DNA of 64,000 bases from Bacillus sp. FJAT-27225 (GCF_001685025.1 NZ_MAYU01000025.1:186001-250000); one strand, 5' to 3'; positions 1-9,763 are shown, numbered from the stretch's first letter. Notes: generated from the letters alone by a model not told the origin. Translations and numbers: made by a program.

Positions 1-1
1 T

Positions 2-337
2 GGAGTAGAACGGCTCCTAATGAAAACATCCATCCCCAATAACCCACAACTTTTTCCGGAAACAATCCCGGAACTTGACGCAAGCATTGCTGCTTACCTT
101 GGTGAAATGGGCGTACTCCTCCTGGGGGTCGATATCCCGTCAGTCGATCCGCTCGACAGCAAGAGCATGGAAACGCACCATGCCCTGCACCGGAATGGCA
201 TTCATATTTTGGAAAACATTATGCTTGATAGCGTCGAAGAAGGGGACTATGAGTTGATTGCGCTGCCGCTTCCATTAAAAGATGCGGACGGAAGCCCTGT
301 TCGTGCATGTATTAGAAAATTGGAAGGGGTGACGTGA
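2..337 (+). CDS. kynB: Kynurenine formamidase, C-terminal part (cut by window edge)
   Basis: The frame is open from base 2, so the gene begins upstream of the window. KynB hydrolyses N-formyl-L-kynurenine to kynurenine and formate in tryptophan catabolism. The visible 111 residues carry the family's C-terminal signature: GVDIPSVDPLDS, then HHALHRNGIHILEN, then YELIALPLPLKDADGSPVRA. The stop codon directly abuts the kynA start, which supports one kyn operon. The ATG at base 20 is internal, not the true start. The identification rests on family recognition of the C-terminus. Confidence 0.88.
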   Translation, partial: GVERLLMKTSIPNNPQLFPETIPELDASIAAYLGEMGVLLLGVDIPSVDPLDSKSMETHHALHRNGIHILENIMLDSVEEGDYELIALPLPLKDADGSPVRACIRKLEGVT

Positions 338-1171
338 ATGAGCAGCGAAGAAATAACTGAAACAACAATCCATACTGATTTTAAAGATACTATGACCTAT
401 GGCGAGTACCTGCAGCTTGATAAAATCCTTTCTGCCCAAAACCGCCTGACCGGCCATCATGATGAAATGTTGTTTATCATTATCCATCAGGTAACCGAGC
501 TGTGGATGAAGCTGATCCTTCATGAAGTTGAAGCGGCAATTGTTTCTATTAAAAAAAGTGACCTCGCTTCCGCTCAAAAGAAGCTGGCTCGTGTTTCCAA
601 GACACAATCACAAATCATTCAGGCTTGGGATGTGCTTTCTACACTAACTCCTTCCGAATATATGGAGTTCCGTGATTCACTTGGCCAAGCATCTGGTTTC
701 CAATCATTTCAGTACCGGATGCTAGAATTCGCGCTTGGTTACAAAACCCCTCATATCCTGAAAATCTATCAAAAGGACCCGGCATTGTTGGCGGAGCTTC
801 AGAATGCGTACGAGGCTCCAGGGCTTTATGACGTTGCAATTGAGGCACTTCACAGAGCCGGGATTCCTGTAAATGAAGATGTGTTGAATCGCGATTTCAC
901 AAAGGCCTACAAGGAAAACGAGTCAGTAAAGGCTGCCTGGATGACGGTTTATAAAAACCCGAAAGTCTATTGGGAGCTGTATGAGCTGGCCGAAAAGCTG
1001 GTCGATATTGAAGACTGGCTTCAGCAATGGCGGTTCCGCCATATGAAAACCGTTGAGAGGATTATAGGCTTCAAGAAGGGGACTGGAGGCTCATCTGGTG
1101 TAGGATATTTGAAAAAAGTCCTCGACCAGCGCTTCTTCCCTGAGTTATGGGCTATCAGAACGGAGCTTTAG
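338..1171 (+). CDS. kynA: Tryptophan 2,3-dioxygenase
   Basis: A haem-dependent cytosolic enzyme that opens the indole ring of L-tryptophan to give N-formylkynurenine, the substrate of KynB encoded just upstream. The 277-residue length is normal for the bacterial family. Visible signatures are [12 protein letters not shown] (about 19-30), HDEMLFI (41-47), [14 protein letters not shown] (50-63) and [13 protein letters not shown], whose His235 fits the proximal haem ligand. The ATG follows the kynB stop with no gap, so the two are likely translated together. No kynU is visible on this side. Only a weak hairpin with a T run follows the stop (about 1154-1190). Confidence 0.96.
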   Translation: MSSEEITETTIHTDFKDTMTYGEYLQLDKILSAQNRLTGHHDEMLFIIIHQVTELWMKLILHEVEAAIVSIKKSDLASAQKKLARVSKTQSQIIQAWDVLSTLTPSEYMEFRDSLGQASGFQSFQYRMLEFALGYKTPHILKIYQKDPALLAELQNAYEAPGLYDVAIEALHRAGIPVNEDVLNRDFTKAYKENESVKAAWMTVYKNPKVYWELYELAEKLVDIEDWLQQWRFRHMKTVERIIGFKKGTGGSSGVGYLKKVLDQRFFPELWAIRTEL

Positions 1172-1253
1172 ATAGCGTTTTTTTTAAAAGAAGCTTTGAA
1201 TCGTGTTCCGGTTTAAGAGTTGAACAGAATAGTCCTAGGAGAAGATAATTATT

Positions 1254-1820
1254 GTGATAAAAGATGAAGAGGATATTGTTGCCCTTATCAGTAACGATTC
1301 TTTAATGATGGATTGTTTAAGAGCGGCGAACACATTAGATTTACCAGATTGGTGGATTTGTGCAGGATTTGTTCGTTCGAAAATCTGGGACACTTTGCAC
1401 GGATATAAACAAAGGACACGTATACCCGATGTCGATGTAATCTACTTCGACGAAAAGGATAGAAACGAAGAAACAGAGAAATTATTAGAAGAAGAATTGG
1501 CCGTGTTACTTCCGGATATCCCATGGTCTGTAAAGAATCAGGCGAGAATGCATAGTGTTAATAAAATTCCGCCATATTTATCATCGACAGATGCAATTTC
1601 AAAATTTCCTGAAACGGCTACCGCTCTTGGTGTAAAACTCGATTGTGATCATCAGGTTATTCTTGCAGCTCCATGCGGAATTGAGGATGTGATCAAAATG
1701 GTCGTAAAACCGACTCGCTTTTTTGCTGAAACGCCTCAACGTACAGCATTATATAAGGATAGAATCCATAAAAAGAAATGGAAATCCACTTGGCCGAATG
1801 TAACGGTTATTCATATATAA
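1254..1820 (+). CDS. Nucleotidyltransferase-fold family protein (NTP_transf_6 / DUF925 type)
   Basis: A 188-residue protein resembling the small family of predicted nucleotidyltransferases annotated as DUF925/NTP_transf_6. The signature is CAGFVRSKIWD (about 36-46) followed by the acidic pair in IPDVDVIYFD (57-66, Asp59 and Asp61), as expected for the metal-binding carboxylates of the fold. The C-terminus has the usual KDRIHKKKWKSTWPNV stretch. The GTG start is chosen because AGGAGA lies about 10 bases upstream. It is probably monocistronic. Substrate unknown. The family assignment is fairly secure from motifs; activity is inferred. Confidence 0.8.
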   Translation: MIKDEEDIVALISNDSLMMDCLRAANTLDLPDWWICAGFVRSKIWDTLHGYKQRTRIPDVDVIYFDEKDRNEETEKLLEEELAVLLPDIPWSVKNQARMHSVNKIPPYLSSTDAISKFPETATALGVKLDCDHQVILAAPCGIEDVIKMVVKPTRFFAETPQRTALYKDRIHKKKWKSTWPNVTVIHI

Positions 1821-1903
1821 TTCCATTACAATAGCAAAGTTGGGGTTCATTTAACTTAAAGACAAAGCGGCTAATAGCAGTAGTAGCAGAAGGCGGGGCT
1901 GAT

Positions 1904-2368
1904 ATGAAGCGGTTCACTAAATTGATGATCGTGCTGTGTGTCATTTTCACATTAGCGGGATGTATTGGAGAAGATTACGATGTAGGGGTGCCAACAGCTC
2001 ATTTGCATTTAGCCTTATATTCTGTGCAATTAAAAGAGGCGGATATTAGTTGGAGCACTGCCAGTGAAAATGTACAACAAAAAATCGAGGATATTGAAGG
2101 ATATGCAACATCCCTGGAAGAAATAAAAGTCTTTTCAAATCAGAAAGCATCCTTGGAATTTAAAGAGAATGAAGACAATGGTGGAGATATTTGGACTGAT
2201 ACGAATATAAAGGTAGCCCTCGTAAAAAACGGTCAACGTCTTGAACTCCCTGTGGAAGATTCATTGGAATTTCAATTTCCACAGAACAAGGGGAAGTACA
2301 TACTGGAAGTTGATTTTACTAATTCGGCCGGAACTGCTCAATATATTGGGAATGTACTCATTCAATAA
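1904..2368 (+). CDS. Putative lipoprotein
   Basis: A 154-residue predicted lipoprotein. The signal peptide has basic residues (MKRFTK), a hydrophobic core and a lipobox LAGC with the lipidated Cys at position 20. The mature part is acidic, with alternating polar and hydrophobic segments that suggest a beta-rich extracellular domain ending FTNSAGTAQYIGNVLIQ, reminiscent of an Ig-like fold. Function unknown. A clear terminator follows about 100 bp downstream (2466-2507). It would be anchored on the outer face of the membrane. Confidence 0.8.
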   Translation: MKRFTKLMIVLCVIFTLAGCIGEDYDVGVPTAHLHLALYSVQLKEADISWSTASENVQQKIEDIEGYATSLEEIKVFSNQKASLEFKENEDNGGDIWTDTNIKVALVKNGQRLELPVEDSLEFQFPQNKGKYILEVDFTNSAGTAQYIGNVLIQ

Positions 2369-2465
2369 TTATATTGTCAGCGGAAAAGTCCCGCTAAAAG
2401 CAAAAACAGTCATATGAAAATGGTATGAATCATTTGCGAAATAACGTGGTCTCATGTGAATTATA

Positions 2466-2507
2466 AACCTTGTCCTTTAACTTAGTTAAGGGCAGGGTTT
2501 TTTTATT
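2466..2507 (+). terminator. Rho-independent terminator after the lipoprotein gene
   Basis: An imperfect stem AACCTTGTCCTTTAAC / GTTAAGGGCAGGGTT with a three-base loop is followed by seven T residues. Confidence 0.85.
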
Positions 2508-2955
2508 TTCTATATAATCATGGGGCAAAAGTATATCCCCATTTCTTCCTTTTTCAAGAGAATTGATTTAGCAAAGATTGATTATGAGTTAGAAAGATTG
2601 AATAGGCAAGCGACTTGAGCTGCCTTTTAGTATTCCTTCCCATATTCTCGGAATGCTTTGTAACATTCCTGTAACGTTTGTAACAATAAACTTGGGTAGT
2701 ATTTCCACCTAACATGATTATTCATCCTAAATAACCCCTTAGACACATTTTAATCAGGTAAGGTACATTCCCTCAAAGTTAAACATTTACGAGAAGCAAG
2801 GCGGTTTTAACCAAGCTCTAAGCAGTGTTATTAATGTCCTTTATCGATAAAACAACCGATGAAATAATCTGATTTTAATATTCCTTTAACAAACAAATAG
2901 GTAAAACTTGGTACAATATGAAAGACGAAATTTTTGTGGAAAGCAGGGGCTATAA
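2508..2955. other. Long AT-rich intergenic region without a recognisable gene
   Basis: About 450 bp before the methyltransferase gene with no credible ORF on either strand. It contains a GGAATG...CATTCC inverted repeat near 2651-2670 and repeated TGTAAC words near 2669-2690. A TACAAT hexamer at 2912-2917 is a plausible -10 element for the downstream gene, but the nearest -35-like word (TTAACA, 2886-2891) is 20 bp away, too far for a normal promoter. Confidence 0.4.
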
Positions 2956-3669
2956 ATGAGAGAAATGATTCATGATTTTGATGATCTACTGCTTATGCTC
3001 GATGAGCTGTTGAAGGAACAATCCCGTTTTGATTGGAATTCCTTTTATACTAATCGTGAAAAAAAGGTGCCTTTTTTTGCTAACAATCCTGATGAAAATC
3101 TAGTAAATTATTTCGATGATCAACTATTTAAGCCAGGAAGAGTTCTTGAATTAGGCTGTGGCCCAGGAAGAAATGCCATTTATTTTGCTGAAAAAGGCTG
3201 CACGGTTGATGCTGTTGATTTATCCAAGGAAGCGTTGGAATGGGCTAAGGAACGGGCTGAAGAAAAAAATCTAGAAATAAATTTTATAATGGAAAACATC
3301 TTTGATTTACATGCAGAAGAAGGCAGTTACGACATTATTTATGACTCTGGCTGCTTCCATCACATTCCTCCGCACAGAAGAATGTCTTATATAAATTTGA
3401 TTAATAAGGCTCTTAAAGCGGATGGGTTGTTTGCGATTACATGTTTTGTGGAGAATGGTAAGCTCGGGGGAGCAAACATTTCCGATTGGGAGGTTTATAG
3501 GATCCGAAGCCTTAAAGGAGGTCTCGGTTTTAGTAAGGAAAAATTAAGATCGATTTTTAAAGATTTCAAGGAAATTGAAATCCGGTCAATGAGGGAATTA
3601 CACCCCAAATCGAATGTTTTTGGAGTGGATGGCTTATTAACGGCGGTGTTTAAAAAGAGCCAGTCTTGA
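2956..3669 (+). CDS. Class I SAM-dependent methyltransferase
   Basis: A 237-residue cytosolic methyltransferase. SAM-binding motif I is VLELGCGPGRNA (about 63-74), followed by the acidic strand-2 end in VDAVDLS (84-90, Asp88) and a motif IV-like YDIIYDSGCFHHIP. It resembles small Bacillus methyltransferases of the Methyltransf_25/11 type. The substrate cannot be read from sequence. It stands alone between a long leader and the hairpin at 3683-3716. The ATG follows GGGGC in a purine-rich leader, a modest ribosome site. Confidence 0.85.
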   Translation: MREMIHDFDDLLLMLDELLKEQSRFDWNSFYTNREKKVPFFANNPDENLVNYFDDQLFKPGRVLELGCGPGRNAIYFAEKGCTVDAVDLSKEALEWAKERAEEKNLEINFIMENIFDLHAEEGSYDIIYDSGCFHHIPPHRRMSYINLINKALKADGLFAITCFVENGKLGGANISDWEVYRIRSLKGGLGFSKEKLRSIFKDFKEIEIRSMRELHPKSNVFGVDGLLTAVFKKSQS

Positions 3670-3682
3670 ATATAGATTCAAT

Positions 3683-3716
3683 CGCCGGCCGGTTTGGGTA
3701 CCGTGTTGGCGTTTTT
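3683..3716 (+). terminator. Terminator after the methyltransferase
   Basis: Stem CGCCGGCCGG pairs with CCGTGTTGGCG (one bulge, two G-T pairs), followed by TTTTT. Confidence 0.75.
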
Positions 3717-3829
3717 ATATACTGCTCCGATGGCAAAGGATATAGGAGGAATCGTGAAGAATCCGGAAATACTTCTTATTGGGTCACTTAGTTAATAGAT
3801 TATAATCTGAAAAACGAATTTAGATCGAT

Positions 3830-3861
3830 GGGCTCTTAGCTTTTGCTTGGAGCTTTTTTAT
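3830..3861 (+). terminator. Second rho-independent hairpin upstream of the PBP gene
   Basis: Stem GGCTCTTAGC / GCTTGGAGCT around a TTTT loop, followed by six T residues. It may back up the terminator at 3683-3716. Confidence 0.65.
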
Positions 3862-3992
3862 TTTCAAATCAATGCTTCTAGTAAAAAGCCCAACGCCGGA
3901 TTCAGAAAAATCTACTAATTTTACAGGTTCATATGGTAAAAACATCCTGACAACGATAATATGGAAATATATACATATGGGATGTGAGAAAT

Positions 3993-6161
3993 TTGGTATC
4001 CAAGAAAAAGAAAAAGCGATTTGTACCGCTTAGGCTAAACCTGCTGTTTTTAGCTATATTCTTTTTGTTTTCGATGTTAATTGTCCGGCTGGGCATTGTT
4101 CAAATCGTTTATGGTGATGATTTTAAGAGGGAAGTGGAACGGACTGAGGATGTTACTGTCAAATACCCTGTGCCAAGAGGCAAGATGTATGACAGGAACC
4201 AAAAAGTCATTGTAGACAATACGCCTCTGAATGCAATTATCTATACCAAATATCAGAACACGAAACCGGAAGAAATGCTCGAGACTGCGAGGAAACTGGC
4301 AAAACTGATTGAGAAAAAGCCTGGAAAAATTCCTGAATGGGAATTGATAGATTATTGGCTTTTGACTAATCCTAAGAAGGCCAAAAACAAAATAACCAAA
4401 CAAGAATGGAAGTTGTATTATAAAAAGGACCTGAAGGAAAAAGATATTTACCGGCTCCAGGTGGAACGGGTGACCAAGGAAGAGCTTGAAACGATTACGA
4501 ATAACCCGGCTGAAATGGAAGTTCTGGCTATTTACAGAAAGTTTAAATCAGGGTATGCACAGTCTCCCCAAATCGTTAAAAGCGGAAAAAAACAGAGGGA
4601 CCCTGAGGATGACAAAGATATTGAAATTGTAACCGACGAGGAGTTCGCTGCGGTAAGTGAGAACCTGGAAGATTTGCCGGGGGTAGATACAACAACGGAT
4701 TGGAAACGAAAGTATGTATTCAGTAACACATTAAGATCGATTCTTGGAAATGTCTCAAACGATGAGAAGGGGATTCCGAAAGAAAAACTGGATTACTACT
4801 TATCGAGGGGATACAGCAGAAACGACAGGGTTGGAACAAGCTATATCGAGCAGCAGTACGAGAACATTCTAAGAGGCCAGAAAGCGAAAGTCAAAAATGA
4901 GACAGACAAAGCTGGTTCAATCATTAAGTCGGAGACCGTCTCGGAAGGCAAACGTGGTAAGGACATAGTTCTGACAATTGATATGGAACTTCAGAAAGCA
5001 GTAGAAAAAATAATTGAAGATCAACTTTGGGCTGGAAAACGAAGCGGAAGCTCTCCTCTTCTCGACCGGGCGTTTGTTGTGCTAACCGATCCGCATACTG
5101 GTGAAATTCTTACAATGGCCGGAAAAAAGATTGAACGCAATAAGGATACAGGGGAATATGAAATAGGCGACTATGCTCTGGGTACTTTTACAACATCCTA
5201 TAGTGTCGGGTCTGCCGTTAAGGGAGCAACCATTTACTCTGGATTCAAAGAGGGCGTTATAAAGCCAGGCAGCCGTTTTTTTGATACAGCGATGGTAATC
5301 AGAGGAACGGATGAAAAATCTTCCCACAGGGCAGGCATTGGCTGGACAGATAATGTCAGGGCGCTGGAACTTTCCTCCAACGTGTATATGTTTTATATTG
5401 CGATAAAAATTGGTGGAGGATATTATGAACGCAATCAACCGTTAACCATAAATCTAAACGGATTTAACAAAATGAGGTCTGCGTTCGGCCAATTTGGGCT
5501 TGGAACGAGGACAGGTATTGACCTTCCTGGTGAAGCAGCAGGGTTCCCTGGTCCTTTGGAAGGGGGTAAACTGCTCGACTTGGCGATTGGACAGTATGAT
5601 ACGTATACACCGATGCAGTTAGCCCAGTATGTTTCCACGATTGCTAATGGCGGCAAGAGAGTCCAGCTGCATATTTTAAAAGAGATACGGGAGCCAGAAC
5701 TGGACAATAAAGAACTAGGCCCTATACTTGAAGAATTTCAGCCAAAGGTCCTCAATAAACTTGATGGCAGCCAGGTATGGCTTGATCAAATCCATAAAGG
5801 TTTCTGGCGGGTCATGCATGGAGCGGAGGGTACAGCAACCAAGACGTTTTCCAAGACAGCCTATAACCCGGCTGGAAAGACTGGAACCGCTGAAGCTTTT
5901 TATGATGGATTTGAGCGGAAGAAATTCGGAAAGATTCCTCCTGAAGTTATGAATCTCAGCCTGGTTAGCTACGCCCCGGCTGGACCGGGCCAAAAGCCAG
6001 AAGTGGCAATGTCGGTTGTTGTCCCATGGGCTTATTCTGGAAGCCGCGGGCCTGGCTACAATAGTACGATTGGGAAAGCAGTACTTGATACGTATTTTGA
6101 GCTAAAGGAAAAAAGGATGAAGGAATCCCAGCAGGTTGACAATAACACAGAGACACCGTAA
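3993..6161 (+). CDS. Class B penicillin-binding protein (PBP2-type transpeptidase)
   Basis: A membrane-anchored DD-transpeptidase that cross-links peptidoglycan, related to the rod-shape enzymes PbpA/PbpH of Bacillus. A basic N-terminus and one membrane segment (LLFLAIFFLFSMLIVRL) precede the dimerisation domain with its PRGKMYDRN motif. The transpeptidase domain follows with catalytic SAVK (Ser407), SSN (461-463) and KTGTAEAF (Lys629), giving all three active-site motifs. The start is chosen at TTG 3993 because GGATGTGA (3980-3987, seven of eight bases of GGAGGTGA) lies 5 bases upstream. The in-frame GTG at 3984 lies inside that site. About 723 residues. The specific paralogue is not resolved. 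Confidence 0.93.
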   Translation: MVSKKKKKRFVPLRLNLLFLAIFFLFSMLIVRLGIVQIVYGDDFKREVERTEDVTVKYPVPRGKMYDRNQKVIVDNTPLNAIIYTKYQNTKPEEMLETARKLAKLIEKKPGKIPEWELIDYWLLTNPKKAKNKITKQEWKLYYKKDLKEKDIYRLQVERVTKEELETITNNPAEMEVLAIYRKFKSGYAQSPQIVKSGKKQRDPEDDKDIEIVTDEEFAAVSENLEDLPGVDTTTDWKRKYVFSNTLRSILGNVSNDEKGIPKEKLDYYLSRGYSRNDRVGTSYIEQQYENILRGQKAKVKNETDKAGSIIKSETVSEGKRGKDIVLTIDMELQKAVEKIIEDQLWAGKRSGSSPLLDRAFVVLTDPHTGEILTMAGKKIERNKDTGEYEIGDYALGTFTTSYSVGSAVKGATIYSGFKEGVIKPGSRFFDTAMVIRGTDEKSSHRAGIGWTDNVRALELSSNVYMFYIAIKIGGGYYERNQPLTINLNGFNKMRSAFGQFGLGTRTGIDLPGEAAGFPGPLEGGKLLDLAIGQYDTYTPMQLAQYVSTIANGGKRVQLHILKEIREPELDNKELGPILEEFQPKVLNKLDGSQVWLDQIHKGFWRVMHGAEGTATKTFSKTAYNPAGKTGTAEAFYDGFERKKFGKIPPEVMNLSLVSYAPAGPGQKPEVAMSVVVPWAYSGSRGPGYNSTIGKAVLDTYFELKEKRMKESQQVDNNTETP

Positions 6162-6200
6162 AACAAAACAATTCTATGTCTAAGAGGTTGATAAGCCTTG

Positions 6201-6237
6201 AAGCAGCGGATTCTATCAATGAACCCGCTGCTTTTTT
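6201..6237 (+). terminator. Terminator after the PBP gene
   Basis: Stem AGCAGCGG / CCGCTGCT with a 16-base loop, followed by a run of T residues. Confidence 0.85.
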
Positions 6238-6336
6238 ATGGATTTGAAAAACAAGCATATAAGCCTCTTAATTTAAAATACTACTTTTAACATGCTAATA
6301 TGGTTTAAGAGAATACGAAGCTTGGGAGTGGATTTT

Positions 6337-7080
6337 ATGGTGAAGGAAGAACTTGATATTAAACTGATTGCATTGGACATTGACGGTACTCTACTAAACG
6401 ACAAGCACGAAGTTTCAAAGGCAGTCCGGGATGCAATTAGGGAAGCGGAAAAAAAGGGAATAACAGTCGTCCTTAGTACTGGACGGAGCCTGGCTACTTG
6501 CAAGGATTATGCTGTTTCCCTTCAATTGTCCTCGTACCTGGTAACTGTGAATGGGGCGGAAATTTGGGGGCCGGATGGGGAGTTGGTTGTCCGCAACCCA
6601 GTTGACCTCGCATTAATAAGATGGATGTACGATCTCTCAACTGAGCATAAGACCGGATTCTGGGCGACCAGCTCCACCGGTGTGGTTAGGGGCAACATGC
6701 CCGAAGACTTTGAAACCCGGGAATGGCTGAAATTCGGTTTCGATATACCTGATGACAAAGTCAGGGAAACAATAGCTAACTTGCTTAAAGAAAGAGGAGA
6801 ACTCGAAATAAGCAATTCCAGCCCGACTAATATCGAAGTCAACGCAATCGGTATCAACAAAGCTGCCGCTCTGCATCAGGTATGCGCGCTTCTTGAAATG
6901 AACATGGAAAACGTGATGGCGGTCGGCGACAGCCTGAATGATATTTTGATGATAAAAGAAGCTGGCCTCGGAATTGCCATGGGCAATGCACAGGATGTCG
7001 TAAAGGAAGCAGCGGACTGGGTCACATCATCGAACAACGAAGACGGTGTCGCAAGAGCGATTCGTGAGTGGGTGCTTTAA
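6337..7080 (+). CDS. Cof-type HAD-superfamily phosphatase
   Basis: A 248-residue cytosolic phosphatase of the Cof/YidA type, acting on phosphorylated sugars or cofactors. Motif I is LDIDGTLL (Asp14 nucleophile, Asp16 acid/base), motif II is VLSTGRS, and the C-terminal motif IV is VGDSLNDILMI followed by GIAMGNAQDVVKEAADWVT. The ATG at 6337 is preferred over the upstream in-frame ATG because GGGAGTGG precedes it at proper spacing. It is a single gene between a terminator and the next promoter region. The substrate is unknown. Confidence 0.9.
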   Translation: MVKEELDIKLIALDIDGTLLNDKHEVSKAVRDAIREAEKKGITVVLSTGRSLATCKDYAVSLQLSSYLVTVNGAEIWGPDGELVVRNPVDLALIRWMYDLSTEHKTGFWATSSTGVVRGNMPEDFETREWLKFGFDIPDDKVRETIANLLKERGELEISNSSPTNIEVNAIGINKAAALHQVCALLEMNMENVMAVGDSLNDILMIKEAGLGIAMGNAQDVVKEAADWVTSSNNEDGVARAIREWVL

Positions 7081-7285
7081 AAGGACGAACTTAAATCCTG
7101 AAGGTAATGTATAGAATTCATTATCTTAATTCAGCTAGCAGGAATAACATAAAAATTGCTGATTGTCCCTTAATAAGGTAAGCTTATCACTGGATGAACA
7201 AAGCAATAGCCGGCAAAGTATGATATACTTTTTCAGGTATGAGCCATTATATCCATATAGTTTTTACAGAAAGGATCGTGACCAA

Positions 7286-8917
7286 ATGAGTAACGGAATC
7301 TTCAAAATCCCGACACCTACAAATGAACCTGGCAACACATATGCCCCGGGAACAAAAGAACGGGAAACATTAAAAGCCGAATTAAAACGTCAATCTGAAA
7401 CCGTAGTTGACATTCCTGTCATTATCAATGGCCAGGATGTGAAAACAGATACAATCAAGCAAGTCGTAATGCCTCATGATCATCAACACGTTCTAGCAAA
7501 CTATTCACAGGCTGGTGAAAAAGAGCTGCGTGACGCGATTGAAGCGGCTATGGCTGCGAAAGAAGCTTGGGCAAATATGCCGTGGGAACACCGTGCATCC
7601 ATTTTCCTGAAAGCTGCTGATTTAATCTCCGGTCCATACCGCGATTTAATGAACGCTGCAACAATGCTTGGGCAATCCAAGACTGCTATCCAAGCTGAAA
7701 TCGATTCAGCACAAGAATTGATAGACTTCCTGCGTTTCGGTGTTGATTATGCGAACCAAGTTTATCAAATTCAGCCTGCAAGTATGAAGAATATTTGGAA
7801 CCGATCAGACTACCGTCCATTGGATGGCTTTGTGTTGGCGATTTCTCCATTTAACTTCACTGCAATTGGCGGTAACCTTCCAGCGGCTCCTGCAATGATG
7901 GGTAACGTAGTTGTTTGGAAACCAGCATCAACGTCAATACTGGCAAACTATTACTTCATGCGCATTTTGGAAGAAGCAGGCCTGCCAAAAGGTGTTATTA
8001 ACTTTGTGCCGTCCCGTGGTTCTCAAGTATCAGAAGTGGTACTGACAGACCCTCGCATGTCTGGATTCCATTTTACTGGTTCAACTAGTACGTTCCAGAC
8101 AATCTGGAAAACAGTTGGTGAAAACATTCATAGATACCACTCTTATCCTCGCCTAATTGGCGAAACAGGCGGTAAGGACTTTGTCTTTGCACACGAAAGT
8201 GCCCAAGCTGATAAAGTTGTAGCAAACCTTGTCCGCGGTGCATTTGAATACCAGGGACAAAAATGTTCCGCTGCTTCCCGTGCATATATCCCTGCAAGCA
8301 TGTGGGAAGAAGTAAAAGCTGGCTTGTTGAAAGAAGTTGCGAAAATTAAAGTCGGCGATGTCCGTGACTTCAGGAACTTCATGGGGGCGGTAATCGACAA
8401 ACCTGCGTTTGATTCCATTACTAGCTATATCGAAGCTGCTAAATCTTCTGAGGATGCAGAGATTATTGCTGGCGGAACATATGACGATTCTGTGGGATAT
8501 TTCATCCAGCCGACCATTATTTTGAGTAAGAATCCAAACTTCAAAACGATGTGTGAAGAAATTTTCGGCCCAGTATTAACAATCTATGTTTATGAAAATG
8601 ATAAATTGGAAGAAACATTGGATGCAGTAGACACAGCGTCGATGTATGCGTTGACTGGTGCCATTTTTGCACAAGACCGCCAGGCAATCATGCACCTGGA
8701 ACGCCGCTTGTCCGGAGCTGCAGGTAACTTCTATATCAATGACAAGCCAACTGGTGCAATGATTAACCAGCAGCCATTTGGCGGTTCCCGTGGATCGGGT
8801 ACAAACGATAAAGCAGGTTCTGTATTCAACATGATTCGTTGGACCAGCCCTCGTGTTATTAAAGAAAACTTTGCTCCAACAACAGACGTAGCATATCCAT
8901 TTATGGATGAAGAATAA
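7286..8917 (+). CDS. pruA: L-glutamate gamma-semialdehyde (delta-1-pyrroline-5-carboxylate) dehydrogenase
   Basis: An NAD-dependent aldehyde dehydrogenase that oxidises glutamate semialdehyde to glutamate, the last step of proline and arginine catabolism. At 543 residues it is the PruA/ALDH4A1-like form rather than the 515-residue RocA form. Visible motifs are ISPFNFTAIGGN, the general-base segment GETGGKDF (Glu293) and the nucleophile segment GQKCSAASRAY (Cys327). The start ATG 7286 has AAAGGAT upstream; the 41-residue in-frame extension before it looks non-coding. It stands alone, with a strong terminator after it and no proline dehydrogenase in the window. Confidence 0.93.
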   Translation: MSNGIFKIPTPTNEPGNTYAPGTKERETLKAELKRQSETVVDIPVIINGQDVKTDTIKQVVMPHDHQHVLANYSQAGEKELRDAIEAAMAAKEAWANMPWEHRASIFLKAADLISGPYRDLMNAATMLGQSKTAIQAEIDSAQELIDFLRFGVDYANQVYQIQPASMKNIWNRSDYRPLDGFVLAISPFNFTAIGGNLPAAPAMMGNVVVWKPASTSILANYYFMRILEEAGLPKGVINFVPSRGSQVSEVVLTDPRMSGFHFTGSTSTFQTIWKTVGENIHRYHSYPRLIGETGGKDFVFAHESAQADKVVANLVRGAFEYQGQKCSAASRAYIPASMWEEVKAGLLKEVAKIKVGDVRDFRNFMGAVIDKPAFDSITSYIEAAKSSEDAEIIAGGTYDDSVGYFIQPTIILSKNPNFKTMCEEIFGPVLTIYVYENDKLEETLDAVDTASMYALTGAIFAQDRQAIMHLERRLSGAAGNFYINDKPTGAMINQQPFGGSRGSGTNDKAGSVFNMIRWTSPRVIKENFAPTTDVAYPFMDEE

Positions 8918-8924
8918 TAGTAAT

Positions 8925-8960
8925 AAGAGGCTGAAACGATAAGTTTTCAGCCTCTTTTTT
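8925..8960 (+). terminator. Terminator after the P5C dehydrogenase gene
   Basis: Stem GAGGCTGAAAC / GTTTTCAGCCTC with a short loop, followed by six T residues. It may also serve the convergent minus-strand gene. Confidence 0.9.
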
Positions 8961-8976
8961 CGTTCCTGTATTCAGC

Positions 8977-9630
8977 TTACTTAAACTTTGCGGGGAATTG
9001 CTTTATAATAGCGCCTGTAATAGTGTCTGCTAGCATCAAGAGATGGCGGCTATTATGATCGGCTGCCATGATATCTGCTGTCCAATCTTTATGGATACGT
9101 GCAACAGCCATGTCGGTAATTAGTTTTAGATGAATATGGTACATTTCTTTGAACTGGGCTTTATTAATGTTAGGGTTCAATTTTGTCAGCAGATCAGCAA
9201 TTTGGTCAGCATTCCGGTACCACTCAGAGTTCGCCTTATTGAGTGCATCCTTATTGCCGGCTTTGGCAGCCTCGACTACTTTTACAGCTATGTTAATATG
9301 CTCTTTAAGCAGATTGGTAAGCGTGTTTCCTGCTGCCTCACCGTAAAACGGTTTAATGGCATTGCCAAGGTCCTCCTGGTTTTTTAATAGGCGAGCGAGG
9401 ACCGGCCCAGTATCTTCCAGACGAGCCACTGAGCTTTTGACAAGATCCCTTGTCCAAAAAGCATGGTCATTCCAGAGTACTCGATAGTTCAGCCTCAACT
9501 GCTCGGCAGAACTTTTAACTCTTACTGTCACGACGGGCTTCCGAGTATTCTCCTTGGCACCTTCAACCGAAACACCCATTGTTGTTAATGTAAACATTAG
9601 GACAAGAAGCACTGATAAAAGCTTTCTCAA
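8977..9630 (-). CDS. Uncharacterised secreted helical protein
   Basis: About 217 residues with a Sec signal peptide (MRKLLSVLLVLMFTLTTMGVSVEG) and a helix-rich mature part. His/Trp/Asp-rich segments recur: NDHAFWTRDLV near the N-terminus and RIHKDWTADI plus ADHNSRHLLMLAD near the C-terminus, suggesting an internal pseudo-duplication in a four-helix arrangement that might bind a metal or ligand. I choose the TTG at 9630 because AAAGGAG lies 9 bases upstream; the in-frame TTG at 9639 touches that site. I do not recognise a function. Signal peptide and secretion are well supported. Confidence 0.75.
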   Translation of the reverse strand: MRKLLSVLLVLMFTLTTMGVSVEGAKENTRKPVVTVRVKSSAEQLRLNYRVLWNDHAFWTRDLVKSSVARLEDTGPVLARLLKNQEDLGNAIKPFYGEAAGNTLTNLLKEHINIAVKVVEAAKAGNKDALNKANSEWYRNADQIADLLTKLNPNINKAQFKEMYHIHLKLITDMAVARIHKDWTADIMAADHNSRHLLMLADTITGAIIKQFPAKFK

Positions 9631-9763
9631 ACTAGACAACTCCTTTGAATAGATTCGTATGTAGTATGTGGATTTTAATATGTCTGCTATGCGTATCCTT
9701 GTTTGCCGCGGTCAATAATGGAATGGTAAAATTATCCTACTCAAACAAAGGGGGAAAATATAA

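Noticed and set aside
2886-2917. TTAACA / TACAAT as a promoter for the methyltransferase gene
   Set aside because: The spacer is 20 bp, too long for a standard sigma-A promoter; kept only as a note.
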